Below, piece after piece: positions 23,475 through 36,274 of a DNA stretch of 64,000 bases. The position numbers were made by a program, and so were the translations under genes. Source of the stretch: Kudoa neothunni (lineage: Eukaryota; Cnidaria); NCBI GenBank assembly GCA_964304625.1, contig OZ199840.1, positions 4,216,001 through 4,280,000 on the forward strand, given 5' to 3'. Within the stretch, counting starts at the first letter, position 1, and each line of letters opens with the position of its first letter. Under the pieces are notes generated by a model. The model searched no databases and was not told where the DNA came from. It saw only the letters and a list, made by a program, of their open reading frames with translations.

Positions 23475-24962
23475 TAATAAAGACCATATTCCTTGAGACT
23501 GTTTTTGATTATTGTGTCTGTGACGGCTCCAAATACAAACTTCACACTTTCTGTGTCTGTAGCGCATGTAAAATGAACATAAATTTCTCGGCGTGGATCT
23601 TTTGATCTGGATGTGAATTTGTTTTTAACATATTCGGATGCTTGTTCGTAGATATTTGCACCTAAAAAATAATGTTGGTGGTTTAAAAATTTAACATTCT
23701 GACAAAAAAAAAATAAACACGGAAGAATAATGTAGGGGAATTTATTAGTTGTCGAATTACCTGTGTATTCTGGAAAACACAATGTCAATGGATATTTATT
23801 TATTTTCTCTGCGAATATATCTCGTTTGTTTAAAAACAGTATAACCGATGTTTCTTTGAACCATGGACTTTTACACGTGGATTCGAATAGATTTAAACTT
23901 TCAGTCATTCGATTCTTGAAATAGAAACTTATATCGCAACAACGTGGTCTCAATTACGGTTGTTTCGTCCTCCAACAGCATCATGTTGTAGTCGGACAGC
24001 GATGCTACAAAGATGAGTCCTGTGACTCCCTCAAAACAATGGATCCATTTGCGTCTTTCCGAACGTTGGCCACCCACGTCATACATCCTAAACGATGAAT
24101 TTCAGTTGCAGATTTAAAAAATATATTCGTATTTACTTGAATGTGTATTCTTTGGTGAGAAAAACACTTTCCACAATACCGCTTGTTTTGACTCTCGCCA
24201 GCAGTACATCATTTTCTGTGGGTACATAATCTTCCGCACTTACTCGTTCCATTGAGTACAGAAATCTAAAGGCAGTACAATATATGAAGTAGCTTAATAG
24301 TCTGATTTTGTAAATAATTACTCTTTTGTACTTTGGTTAACCTGATGGGTTTCCACCTCATCTGCCATACTAATCAAAATTTTGTCGGACCATAAAATTC
24401 TAATTTGGTCCCACATTGGGGCGTTTATTTGGCCGAGTTTTTCGTTGTTTTCCAGCATTTGAGTTAATGTCGTTATTGCCTTAGTGAATATTTAGTACAT
24501 TAGGATGTAGCACAACAAATTAAGTGTCACTGTGGAAACATCTGTATTGGATGGGGAATATTTGTGGGAGGCACACACCTCCAATAGTGCCTTCAAAAAT
24601 TTCCAAATATTCTCATAGATAACATTTTTAAATTTGATAAGTTCCTCTTTGGTATAACCATTGTTGTGTATAATTCTAGTAGAAAGAGATGTGATTATCG
24701 GCTAGGAATTCTCATATAATAACTTCATTTGTTTTGCGATTGTGCTTTTGCCGGATTCTCCAGCGCCTATTTGAGTGAAAATAAAATCCAAATTGTTGAC
24801 ATTAAAATAACACAAAATTCAATTACCAAGTAATAAAAGCTTAATTTCGAGAACCTTGTCGGCAGCATCCATTTTTAGTTGCTTCTCAATCTCTAAATTT
24901 TTCTTTTTGGCCAGCTTCTTCTCGAATCCTTCACTGGTGTTGCTTGACGATATACATCCCAT
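23475..24962 (-). CDS. Heterotrimeric G-protein alpha subunit, Gi/o-like
   Basis: Membrane-anchored GTPase coupling GPCRs to effectors. The N-terminus MGCISS offers Gly2 for myristoylation and Cys3 for palmitoylation. The P-loop GAGESGKST is split by an intron (about 24770-24840). Then come the helical domain ([35 protein letters not shown]), switch [11 protein letters not shown] with the conserved Arg, switch [22 protein letters not shown] with the catalytic Gln, VILFLNKRD (NKxD, here NKRD) and [14 protein letters not shown]. The C-terminus is [12 protein letters not shown]. In Gi/Go/Gt the fourth residue from the end is the Cys that pertussis toxin modifies; here it is Tyr. Introns are short, one about 100 nt. 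Gi/o class is inferred from the N-terminus and the TCATDT region. Confidence 0.93.
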
Positions 24963-25822
24963 GCCTTGGTTTAAATTTAGCAGTTCGTCCTTTAATACTA
25001 TTATAGATACCGATTATTCATTTGACGACCTCTTGGTGACAAAACTGTTACGCTGCTTTTCAATTGGGCTAGCATTTGTTTGGCTAAAATAATAATGCTC
25101 GGTCTCTCTCTCTCTCTCTCTCTAATTGTATGTATTCTTCTTAATAACCCTTACTGATCAGCTATACTATTAGACTTGTTCCATTTTTATTAAATTTCTT
25201 TGGTTGTGTTTTTATGGTCTTAAATTTATTCCTGCATTCCAACAAAAACCCTCAACTTATAAATATACAATTCTCTATATCATTATAAATCAAAATTTTT
25301 AAAAGATATTAAATATCGATTACTATGCTGAACCATCTTATCTAAGTTACTCATTAGATTTTTACGCTGTAGATTTTGATATTGTTATAATCTTAATAAT
25401 CTAATCTATGATAAGTTAGTTTTAAATCTATTGCGTCAAAAATACAACTCATTCAGTACATTATTTATACAAAAATAATTTGGGCATTTAAATTTCATAT
25501 TTTATATTCTCTTAGATTTCTTTCAATTTCCACACCTATTATTTACATATAGGACGGTGGCAGGACTAATTTTATTTTTAATGAATATATAAAAATTCAA
25601 TTTGGAAAATTTTAGTATTATATAAAGCACTGGGATGTATTATATGGTCCAATTAGAATATATCTCAACAATTTTTATCTCAAAAATTATAATTTTATCT
25701 TATTTAAGTGATAAAGGGTTTGTTTGAGTCTAATTGACTCAGTGATATTTTATTCGATATTATAAACAGGCTGTTATCAATCAATAACACTAAATGTAGA
25801 ACATAGACAAATTGGAGTTAAG
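24963..25822. other. Intergenic upstream of G alpha
   Basis: AT-rich, no gene seen. It contains the CT microsatellite listed separately and must hold the G alpha promoter and the 3' end of the amidase transcript. Confidence 0.4.
25103..25123. repeat. (CT)n microsatellite
   Basis: About ten uninterrupted TC units, roughly 140 bp upstream of the G alpha start codon. On the minus strand, the direction of G alpha transcription, this reads as a GA tract, which can act as a GAGA-type promoter element. That role is inference only. Confidence 0.9.
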
Positions 25823-28800
25823 TTAGCTGGAAATAGTTTCGAATGGTGACACATGGACTGCTGGAGATCTCTTAGAGTCAACTATTAGCTGCTCTATCAT
25901 ATATGCTACATTATAGAGAAGTTGTTCATCCCACCAAGTGGATTGGAGTTGTATTCCAATAGGTAGATTGTTATCATCCACACCAACAAACAGAGTGATG
26001 GCTGGGTTACCGGCGAAACTTGGAATAGAGGAGTACCTAATTGAACCACAAAACCACAAAATAATGAACAATATTGTATTGGTGGACATTACTGCAAAAG
26101 TTGGTGAGTGTTTTCCTCATCCAATACACCATTAGATTCATCATTTTCGAGAATTTTTGTCGCTAGCACTCCTGTACCTAATATTTGATTAATTTTGTAA
26201 TTACTCGTATAATTTGGAGAAAAAACCAAAACTTACAAGGAGTGATAAATATATCACAATTCTCAAACATATCTTTGACGATGTATTGCGCTCGTGTTCT
26301 TTGGCGTTGAGCCTATCGCATCATTCAATAAGAGTGGTCATGAACCAATCACATCAGTTATTCTACTTGTTTGTATTCTCCTTCGGTTATATTCCTCCCC
26401 AAAGTGAAAATTACGCTAGCGTATGAACAGTCCTATAATTTTCAATATTTAACATGTAAATACGAGTGTAATCTCTACAAGTTTAGCATTTAGTGCGCCC
26501 TTTCCAAAATTTTTGACTACTGAATGTGCACCATCTCGAATGAAAAATGTTTTACATGCAGCATTGATTTCCTATAGTATTAGAGACAATTAATTTATAT
26601 AATGCCATTGGATCAGTTGAAATCAACTTTAATTTTCATTATTATCTTAAAATAACGGAAATTTTCATATTTTGTAGTTAAATTTATTTATTGAGATTAT
26701 TAATGATTAGCTTCAATATCTTGTCAGCAATATATTTATATGATTGTTTTGTAATAGAAAAAATTTGTTGCAAGTAAAATAATGTAATTTATCCAAAGTT
26801 AAGTATACATTTATTTCCGGCACACAATAGTTGACAACTTTAAAACCGTTAGATCTGAACCAGTCCATGACCTTATCAATAGCCTTGATAACTGACGGAT
26901 ATTTCGCAGTCTACATTAAATCTATCATTCAAAAATAATTGAAATTAAGTGACCTGAGTTAATAACGCATCATATCCAATTTTAACAGTATCAACCAACT
27001 TGAAGACGTCGTTTATAAGAGATGGGACCACCACTGGAGGCTGATGGAGACTGTAAGGATCCTCATCATCCGGACCAGCCATAATTGCTACAAAATTTTA
27101 TTAATTAAAGCACCAGTTCTAATTACAATAGAGAATAGCACTGTCCCGAACACAATTAGTTATCGGCCCTATTGAAAATATCAACACACGTATGTCGAAC
27201 CTAATTGAACCTGTGACTACAGACGAATGATTTACGTATAATGTGCCCCCATTAGTAATTCTTGACTTGGTACCTACAATAATATACAATTAAAAGTTGT
27301 ACTGATAAGTTATAGTCATTACATTTTAGGCCCACCATGCCAGTGAGAGAGGGTGGAATTCTAATCGAACCATAGCCATCGTTCCCAACTGAAAATGGAA
27401 CTAACCCTATAAATATGAATAGCACGTGTAACTAAATTGTAATAAAGGAAACGATTCACAAATATACCGCAAGCAACTACAGCAGCTGATCCATTACTAC
27501 TTCCACCACAGTAAAAACTTTTGTTAAAAGGATTCAATGTTGCGCCGTGCTTCCTATCTTTGAGTAGTCATGAGATTTTCGATATATTTGCTTACTTTGA
27601 AGGGTTAAAGCCAATAACACTCAAACAGCCATATGTCATGTTGGTTATTCCCATAAATATGGCTCCATAACTTTGCAGCTTTTTGATAATATTGCTAGTT
27701 TGAGTGGAAGGTTTACTCGGCAAATGTGCCACTCCATACAAAGTGGTATAACCCTCCTTGAAAAGACATGTTTAGTTTGGTTAAGTCATACTAACATTGG
27801 CTTTTACCACGAGAAAATGATCTTTGGCGAAAAATGGGATTCCATCAATAGGCGAAATCGCCTGACCATTCTTGATTCTTTTGGTGGATTGTTCAGCAGC
27901 CTAAACAAATGAAAAACTAATTATTACTGTATTAATCTAATCGTAATTTGTTGAAACTAACATGTCCAAATTTTAATCTCTTCAATAAAATAAAATTAAA
28001 AAAAGGCAGGAATATAATATTTTGACTGTAAAATTTAATACCTAACCTCCTAAATAAAACGACGTAGTTTTACATCCCTCAGTCGTTTAATCTTCTATTT
28101 TCTATATCAAATCTAGGTTGGGAGTAAATATTTTTATATCGCATTTTATTTCGTGTCATATTGTTATCTATAGAATAAAGTGGGGGCATTATTTATTTTC
28201 AACAATTTAATGCCCAACCACTCTCAAAACAACGTTGTAAAATTGAGATATTTTTACACTTCATATTTTTGTTGTTGAAGTTATTTAGGATAAAAATATT
28301 TTTGAGAAATTCTAAACGTTTTCATCTCTTATTTATTCCTTTAGTCAACAAATATCATTGTTTTACGCCTCATTACACCGTCGCCTGAGTAACATGGTCA
28401 AAAGGGGCTCGAGTGAGCACAGTGATAGTTGTTCTCATACCGATTCTTCCGAGTGTGACTATTCATTTATCCATGAATTGTCATCAGATAGAGCATACAG
28501 AATCTAGCCTTTATATTCATTTAGATCCATTAACAGATAAAAATGAAGCGCTATAGACTAACAAACTTTAACCACTAGAACGGCTGCTGAAAACACCTTG
28601 AATGGCCATGCTGATGTTTTGCTATTCATAACGTAAAATGTAAACGAAATTGCTGATACGTTTCGTGCTTGATTTAACCCTCCCTTAACGAAGAGGATGC
28701 ATTATGCACACTCTTCGTCATCACCATTAATTTTTGGAGCTCCGTCTTCTGAGGGTTAATCCGTACATGTATGAAATTATTTTCAAGTATATGAATCAGT

Positions 28801-30811
28801 GTGAAAGGAAATTTTTTAAAGTTTCTTGTATCGAATTAGACAAAATAGAATTAGATTTTTTTCTTTGATTGTTTGTTACTCATAAAAATTTATGTAGAAA
28901 ATCATTCATCAGTTAAGAGATTGTTTGAGTTGAAAGATCAATTTACCATGATCTGTTTTCATTCAATAGATTCAGGTAGATAAATTAAGGTTTTCACTTC
29001 AACAATATAGAGACAAGAAAAACTATAGATAATTTCTGCTACATCGTGAGTTATGGAACGTTTGAGTTTACTCACATATTCGTAGCTTTCGTCCCTTGGA
29101 GGAACTATGAATAAGTGAGAAACATGTTGCGATTAGAGGTTGACATAAGTTAACCTCTAATGTGTATCAAGCAAACCTTTAAAATATGGTTTGATGTTCT
29201 TTTATTAACTGATCCAAAGTTAGCACATGTTTACAACGTGATTTTTTATTTGGCAAAACGATCTCACATTGCAAAACAACCGTATATCTATGCGAAAATA
29301 TTTTTTTAAAGCGAGTAGAAACATTCGAATATTATGGTCGAAATTTAGTTTGAGCTACTCTCTTCACGTAATTAGATGATTAGATGATGAATTGTTGAAA
29401 ATACTTAACCATCGTTTGAACGATGCGCTTAAAAAAGAGAGAAATTCTACCATATTCCAAAAAACAAAATAATTCCACTTAATTCATCACTTTTTGTATT
29501 TAAAAATGAATTTATAATGCTAAGGTATTTTCTCAGAAAAAATAAACCAGTCCATATACTGTGTTCCTCGTCAACAAACACCAAGACGTCGATGAAAACA
29601 TCATATAAGCTTTTAATCAGGGTTTGGCGGATCAGAGTATTTATAAATCCTTTAGCTTAAATGAATTTTTCATAAAAAAATTGAAAATTTTCGAGGTAAA
29701 TATATATTTTGACATATAAAACCATACATTTTTATTGCAGTGCGAGAAAAATATAACGAACCTTCGACATTTTTATGAGGAAATTTGATATTTCAAAATG
29801 AGAATGCACTTTAAATACATAAATCACATAGTCCGTATATTTTGCATATTATAAGTTAAAGTGCTTATTAAAAAATGTAACATTTCTTGTTTAACCTTAA
29901 GGAATGAAAAATTAAGAAAGAAATAATAAGATAGAATTAACTGTGATTAATAAAATTGAAATAAACTACTTTTTTATTATAATTAAAAATATTATGTATA
30001 TCTTAGCATAAAGACAAATCGAATTAATTAAGGTTGGAAAACGATCTTACAACTTATAGTAGACCGACTATTATTATCTATTAAAATCAAAATTTAGATT
30101 TAACTTATTAAAAATCAGCATAGTTTAAATATTATTATTAAATTTCATGCGAATTTATATACATCTAGAATTTTGTCGTCGTGCATCTCTAGAATAGCAT
30201 TGAGTTCTTTGATCCTTGGTGAGCTGGCAAGCGTTATTATATTTTTACAAACTTGAGTAGGGTCCGTCTTATTTGATCTTTAATTTTATTAAAATACGCC
30301 AAATGAGGTTGATTGAAGCTAAATCACCTATAGGCGTTGTAGAAATCGCCAAGATTCAGGTAGGGACCAGTGTCGCAACTAAACTCGAGATCATTTTATC
30401 TAACCATTTAAAATTGAAACTATTAAAATGTACTTAATTTCAAATAATTTTTCAATCTGTTCAAAATTAGGCGGCGATTTGGGACATTCGTCTTTATGCT
30501 GATAGAATTCTTCAACATTTGTTGTAGGTTCGTCATAGATTGTGTATGCCATTAGGTCGGTAAGACCGATGGAACTAAAATATGAAAATGTGATGGAATT
30601 GTATCGATTCTACTGTTTTATCCTCTTTATAATAAGCGAAGATAATGGGAACTAGATTTATTATGAAAAGTAAGATGAGTAGAAACTTGCCGCTGCTTAC
30701 TATTGAGGCGAGTTTTGAGTATATGAGCGCTCGTCTACCATTGCAACGTGAAACAATCTATTCGAAATATTTTAATACAAACAGTTGCATAGCTGACGAC
30801 AACCGCTTCAT
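25823..30811 (-). CDS. Fatty-acid amide hydrolase-like amidase
   Basis: Amidase-signature serine hydrolase; relatives cleave N-acylethanolamines at membranes. Motifs in order are a membrane helix (KFLLILLFIINLVPIIFAYY, about 30640-30700), LNLGDFYNAYRSNKTDP, ITLASSPRIKELNAILEMHD, then a 2.2-kb intron to AAEQSTKRIKNGQ and SPIDGIPFFAKDHF with the catalytic Lys. The pair CGGSSNGSAAVVACG and GNDGYGSIRIP follows, carrying the cis-bound and nucleophilic Ser. Then VMDWFRSNGFKVVNYCVPEI, RTRAQYIVKDMFENCDIFIT and a tail from AGNPAITLFVGVDDNNLPIG to ETISS. The splice from DDKILD to AAEQSTKR is phase 0 on both sides. The junction between the membrane exon and the next, and the initiator ATG (30809-30811 is a candidate), are uncertain. 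The pattern is nearest plant-type FAAH. Confidence 0.82.
28380..28760. repeat. Possible piggyBac debris in the amidase intron
   Basis: A frame at about 28394-28506 (+) is acidic and Ser-rich (EHSDSCSHTDSSECDYS), like the N-terminus of a piggyBac transposase. Near 28689-28720 an 8-bp inverted repeat, ACGAAGAG / CTCTTCGT, encloses a TGCA-TTA-TGCA core just after a TTAA. Near 28755 GAGGG abuts another TTAA. The organisation resembles the palindrome-bearing piggyBac ends elsewhere in this window, but no catalytic segment remains. Confidence 0.35.
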
Positions 30812-31669
30812 AGTTTTTTAGGTTGGTTTTAGAAGATTTATTTAGTTTAGCCGCTTCCTTGATATAGCAACTCATTTATAGTCACAAATTAATCTGCTGT
30901 GAAGGATTTTTGTTAGTGGACTCCGAATACACTCGTAACCAATTTTCCAACCTCATATAACAGATATAACTTTATTATATCCAATAGACTACATAGCCGA
31001 ATTCACCTCACCTTTTTATATTGTATAGATTTGAGTTTCTATAATTGAGGAATTATAGCGTGTGTAAATATTTGCTTGCATGCTTAGAGAATTGTTAATT
31101 ATGTGTGAATGAACCTTAAATGACATTAATATTAAAACATTTTGCACTTACAGGTTGCGTATGATTTAAAATTATAATTTTATAAGGCTCATATCAAAAT
31201 TCTCTAAGCAGAAATGGATCTACTCTTAAGCTCATACATCCATTTTTAAACAATAATCTCTCTATATTTAAGTACATTTACGAGGGTTGATTTTTATTTT
31301 GGTAATGTTCATAATCTCTTAATCCAACATTTAAGCCGATAATAGCTACATAATAATTTACAATTTTGATTCTAACTGTTAAGTTAATTCTAATTATCGG
31401 TTATAGCTATCCAATTGTTTACAAAAACATAAATGAATTAATAATCCAATCAATAATTTTATTACATTTGAGATATAGTATCTCTTGATCAAATTACAGG
31501 TCAACCGCGCGCATCCGCTGTCGTTCCTATCAGATTGTAAGCTAAACAACAAAAATTTAATTTTTAAATATAAATATATTATTTTAATTATTTTTCTATT
31601 GTTTCTGATAGAAGGCACATTGCATGATATCCATTTGAATATTTGTAGTAATTCTTTACATTATCCCAA
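30812..31669. other. Intergenic upstream of the amidase
   Basis: AT-rich, bounded on the right by the TTAA duplication of the piggyBac element. A further 5' exon of the amidase could lie here, but none is identifiable. Confidence 0.35.
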
Positions 31670-31673
31670 TTAA

Positions 31674-34193
31674 CCTTCCGAACGCCTCGAAATCCACTAC
31701 ACACTTGATGCTTTTTGGGGGTCTATTAGACCCCATGTTTTTACTGACTCATTAAAGGCGATAGTTTTTTTAAAGCTCGTGTGTAAATTTGGAAAAAATT
31801 CTATCGAGGAATTTAGACACTATTGTAAAAATATTAAATGGCGACAATGTACGAGGGGAATTAACGCATCACGATAGAATTAATTCTTGCAGGGTTACCT
31901 CGCTCCAATCTCGTGTGATAATAAAAGTTTCTCATTCACCAAATAAATTGATTTCAGGGGATTTGATTGTTTAATCAATATTATAACATTTATAAACCTG
32001 AATGATTTAATAGAAAATTTATCAAATATTCTAATAAGCATTCTCAATTACATACATATATATATATTTTTACAGCATTCCGTTAAATAAATATCGTATT
32101 ATTATTCATAAGAAGTAAAACAGTCATCATAAATTAATGAAGTCGATATAATTAATAAATGATTCGAGCGAATTCGAATGACCCTACATGCAACTTAAAT
32201 TTTAATTGAGAGAAATCTCAAATTACTTGAGATGAAATGATAGAAAACCATCATCAAATCATATTAATTTCTATTATCTGCTGAGCACTCAATGCAAACA
32301 AACTGAGAGTGTTTCTCACAACAAAATCTTAAACAAAAAATGGACGAATTCTCAGTTTTTCGGTCATTGTTCCTTAAAACAGCTCACACCTTTTTCGGCA
32401 ATTTGGCATTGGAATAGGATAATTTTTTGGTAACAGTTGAGTTTTAATTGGCACATTATTTTCTAGCGCAAATAGTTTGACAAATTCATCCGCAAGTTTA
32501 ACCAGAAACTGTTCTCTCCTGATTTTGTTGTCATTAAATACGGCTTTGTAAAGATAAAATGAATTTATTGGGCTGATATCTAAAATATTAAAAAAAACGG
32601 TTGGTCAGCGTTTTGAGTATCTTTTGACACTAGTCGAAGCGAGAATTCGGTCGACAGTATCAACACCATCTTTATTTTTATTGTAATATGTAATGACTTC
32701 AGGTTTATTGCATTCATCAGAAGTCACATTTGTATTTAATGAGGAGATAACCAAAAGTATAACTGACTTATTTTTTTTGGGACGTAAGACACCAACATTT
32801 TTTCTCCATGGAAAAGAAAAAGTGAACTATAAAGTTCCCTAGATTTATTTGCCTTAAATATTTCAGGAAGTCACTTTTGTTTGGTCTGATTATTCCAATC
32901 ACAGTCATACCAAGGTTTAATAGTTTATTGGCGAGGAAAAGTGACGTGAAATAATTATCAGCGACAATATTTCTATCACTGTCTTTTAAATACGACACAA
33001 GGTCTAACATTATGTTTTCATCTAAACATTTTGATCTTTGATTATTTTGTTTTCCAAGATAAATTGAGATATTGTGACAAAAGTTCGTTGGTGGGTCAAC
33101 AAGAAAGAAAAATTTGATTCCATACACAGCCGGTTTAGAAGGCATGTATTGCTTGAAAGGGCATTCCCCCCTGAAAGCAATCAGATGCTCATCAACGGTT
33201 AAATTAGAATTAGAAACAAGACTAATAGGAAGAATTTCTTTCCACTTATAAAATATTTCCTGTGTTTGATAAAATATATCGGTTGGTTTTCTTTCGGCTC
33301 TGCATGTATAATCGTCGAAATGGAGTGCTTTTTTAATTTCAGTGAATCTTCTCAAAGGCATGATACTTATAAATATTTCCCTACCTTTATCCTTACTCCA
33401 AAGTGTTTTTAAAGACTCTACTTTTGATTTAAATATTGCCATACATATCAACACATCTATGTAGACGCGGAATTCCACATTTGATAACTGTTTCCAAGAT
33501 CGACTATAGTGATATGAACTAAATTTATTTGTATTCATAAATGGTCTCATAAATGCCATCACCGACAAATATATCTGAGCAATCAGAAAATACTTTTATT
33601 CTATGTGTTGCATAAGCAGTAACACCCGGGGCTTTGCTTAAATATCTTCTTAGCACACTTTCAATGTTTTCAGGACTTCAGTATTCCATACTACACCATT
33701 TTTTCGGAGTATACATCGAGGGATTCGATATCATTACCATCAAATTCGAAAGAATTGGACAATGTATCGCTATACTGTTGCACATCAACGGATTCGCTGC
33801 AGTAACTTTCACAACTATTAGAGTATATATCGTCAGACGCACTCAATCTACAGGCGTACGCTTCGATATTCCCTACAGATCATTTTGGTTGTTTTTTCTC
33901 TTAATTTATTCGATAGAATCTGTTTTAATTTTAGTATGATGTATATAATAATTTTTACAGTTGTTTAAGCCAATAAAAACGCGGGGTCTAATATACCCTA
34001 AAAAGCACAAAGTGTAAAAAGATTATTTATTTCCCTTATAACTTTAATATTTTTATAAAATAAATGATTATAATATGTATATGTTCGTTTTAAGGGAATA
34101 TAACGGATATGAATCTTATCTGATTCCAATAAGTATATAAAAGTAGTAACACAAAATGCTTTGGGGTCAAATAGACCCAAAACGCTCGGAAGG
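31674..34193 (-). mobile_element. Complete piggyBac element, 2,520 bp
   Basis: TTAA lies at both sides (31670-31673 and 34194-34197). Terminal inverted repeats read CCTTCCGAACG on the left against CCTTCCGAGCG inward from the right. Inside each end is a near-palindrome: GGGTCTATTAGACCCC at about 31719 and GGGGTCAAATAGACCC at about 34163. The transposase runs leftward. It keeps NLTVDEHLIAFRGECPFKQY (first Asp), NIVADNYFTSLFLANKL (second Asp) and NKDGVDTVDRI (third Asp pair), ending with a short Cys-rich tail (CRKRC). The ends and duplication are nearly clean, so this is the youngest copy in the window, but the coding region has a few breaks. Confidence 0.92.
32374..33568 (-). pseudogene. piggyBac transposase, nearly intact
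   Basis: About 400 codons of DDE_Tnp_1_7 transposase. The first 266 codons are open (32768-33568), from the MNTNKFSSYHYSRSWKQL region through the first two catalytic Asp motifs. The remainder continues past a stop into NKSVILLVISSLNTNVTSDE and the third Asp motif. A TGA then stands where the family has Trp (SKR*P against RRWP), and the tail reads through to TAA at 32374. N-terminal acidic sequence continues upstream to about 33880 but not in one frame. With only a few lesions it is a recent loss, not an old relic. Confidence 0.8.
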
Positions 34194-34197
34194 TTAA

Positions 34198-35028
34198 TCT
34201 TTTCGGATGCATCAAGGAAACGACTGTTGGCAGCGTATATACTGTTCAGGTGTCATCAGATTTGACTATACTTAATTCTTTCTTATCGCTATGAGCGGCG
34301 GGGCAGAATATATTTTAAACCTTTATATGTAATGAATTTTTTACATTACCATTTAAAATTTTCGTAGTAATTTATATTTTCATATTTAAAAGAATACATT
34401 TCATTGCAATGCGAGAAAAAATATAACGAACGTTTGACATTGTATATGAAGGAATTATTTGTTTATCATTTTTTATACATAAATTTACCATGTTTTATTG
34501 ATCTTGGATTTAAAATTTTATACACTTAAGTAACGGTTCGAGATCGTAATGAACAATAATTAAACATTTCCATTCGTTACAATAAGACTAATATCATATA
34601 ATCAGTAAAAATATGTAAGGAATTTGTGTGGGAATATTTTAACCTTTATTTTGTTTTTACACATTTTATTTGTAAAGTGTGATAATATCTAATTAACTTA
34701 GTTTACATTGCTATTAAGCTTATTTATGTGCTACGAAGATCGATTTTAACAAATATGGAAATTATAAAAATAATTTCTAAAAAAACAATGTAACTTTATC
34801 ACAAATTTCCCTCGCAGTCAGATTCGGAAGGTTCTTGGGTCAGTCATTGCCGACCCCTGATATATAGCTTGAGAAAAAAAGTTGTTGGGTTAAAAAAATT
34901 AATGCAGCGCACTAATTTTAGACCTAAAATTTAACACCCCAATGGCCTATACCATTAATGAAAATGTCGCTAATAGTCATACAAAGCAATAAATACAGTT
35001 AACCATATTTACTCAATATCAATTTAAA
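34198..35028. other. Gap between piggyBac and hAT elements
   Basis: AT-rich host or old repeat DNA, no gene seen. Around 34400-34470 several words (TTCATTGCAATGCGAGAAAA, ATATAACGAAC, GACATT) recur from 29740-29780, so the two stretches probably belong to one old dispersed repeat. Confidence 0.35.
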
Positions 35029-35146
35029 CGTTAGACCAGTGGTTCTTAACCTTTGTTCCTTGAGGACCTCTAATGCGTTCAATGCGCTTATCAGGGGTCC
35101 CATCATGTTTTAATGCATAATCCAACCATGCATATAAATATTTTAA

Positions 35147-35311
35147 CTCTTTCGTTTCCATTGTTCACTTTGGTGAACAGATTAAAAAAGATTTAAAATC
35201 ATTGGTAAATTATTCATTTACAAAAAAATAAGAATTCAAATCGTGTATAATTTTAATATTAATTTTATTTAAAAAATTTTCAATAAAAAGAAAAATTTTG
35301 GATCGAAGGGG
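35147..35311. mobile_element. 165-bp piggyBac-type MITE nested in the hAT element
   Basis: TTAA flanks both sides (35143-35146 and 35312-35315). Ends are CTCTTTCGTTTCC on the left and CCCCTTCGATCC inward from the right. The left end is followed after a short spacer by the hairpin GTTCACTTTGGTGAAC. There is no coding capacity. Since it lies inside the hAT element it is the younger insertion. Confidence 0.75.
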
Positions 35312-36031
35312 TTAACCTAAATTATTTATCCAATATACTCAAGTTTATTAGAATATTTGTTACGTAAATTAATTATGTAATGGTTTTGTTTTAAAATACG
35401 TATTAAAAATTTTTAATCACCGAAATGAATTATTTTTGATGTTTAAATTAAAAATTAACAACTATGAAATCATTCCTAGTAATTATTTTAGAAAACATTA
35501 AAACTCTAATCAAGTATAGGCAACGACGCATAATATTTTAAAAAAATTTAATGAAATCTGTTGAATTATTATATATCCACATTTAAATGTTTAAAAATAA
35601 AATCCACACAAATTTGCAAGTGAAATATGCTTTTATAATAATCTAAATATATTTTCTATATAAAATATCTATTTATGTTGATTATTTTCTTTATTTTTTT
35701 TGTTAAAATAAAGAGTTAACAAAGGGAGGATAATTATATAATTAATAGAATGTGACATTAATGCAAAACAGCTATTTTAATATAAATAATAGACATTAAA
35801 ATAATATTTAATGAGATTTTTGTAGTTCTCATTTATCAATAAGTTCACAGAATTCTTACAAAGTAATTTTAAGAGAAACTCGCACCTCGCATATAAGCGA
35901 CTTTGTGGGTTTATTGTTATGGTAACCAGCACTGAATCCTAGCTTCGCAATACGAGACAGTCGTAAAAGGGGTAATCATTCTAATCGCATAGACTGCAAC
36001 AATAATAAATATTTTTTGAAACTTTTAGTCT

Positions 36032-36274
36032 TCATGAAATAACCGACTTAATAACTTTTGTATTTATAGAGTTTTTTACAAAATACATTATAACACAAGG
36101 AAATATTAAAATAAATATAAAATATTTCCAGGAAAAGATTCCCACTATTTTAATCTGCGGTTCTCTTTCTTTGAAGATAGTTGATTTTTGATCCATAACA
36201 GGATGTAAATCATATAGACCTTGACTTGCAAAGCTTTGACTAAGAGTTCTTAGGGCATCCTTAATTTTATACAT
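36032..36274 (-). other. Small open frame with one membrane helix
   Basis: Eighty codons from ATG: MYKIKDALRTLSQ, a charged middle (DQKSTIFKEREPQIK), then one strong hydrophobic segment (YFIFILIFPCVIMYFV) and a basic tail. It lies inside the hAT element and is unlike any transposase. It matches no family I recognise. Host gene fragment, passenger gene or chance frame are all possible. Confidence 0.25.

Noticed and set aside
29120-29165. Inverted repeat ATTAGAGGTT ... AACCTCTAAT
   Set aside because: A single 10-bp hairpin in AT-rich DNA with no associated gene or element.
33634-33939. 101-codon plus frame
   Set aside because: Antisense shadow of the piggyBac transposase N-terminus.
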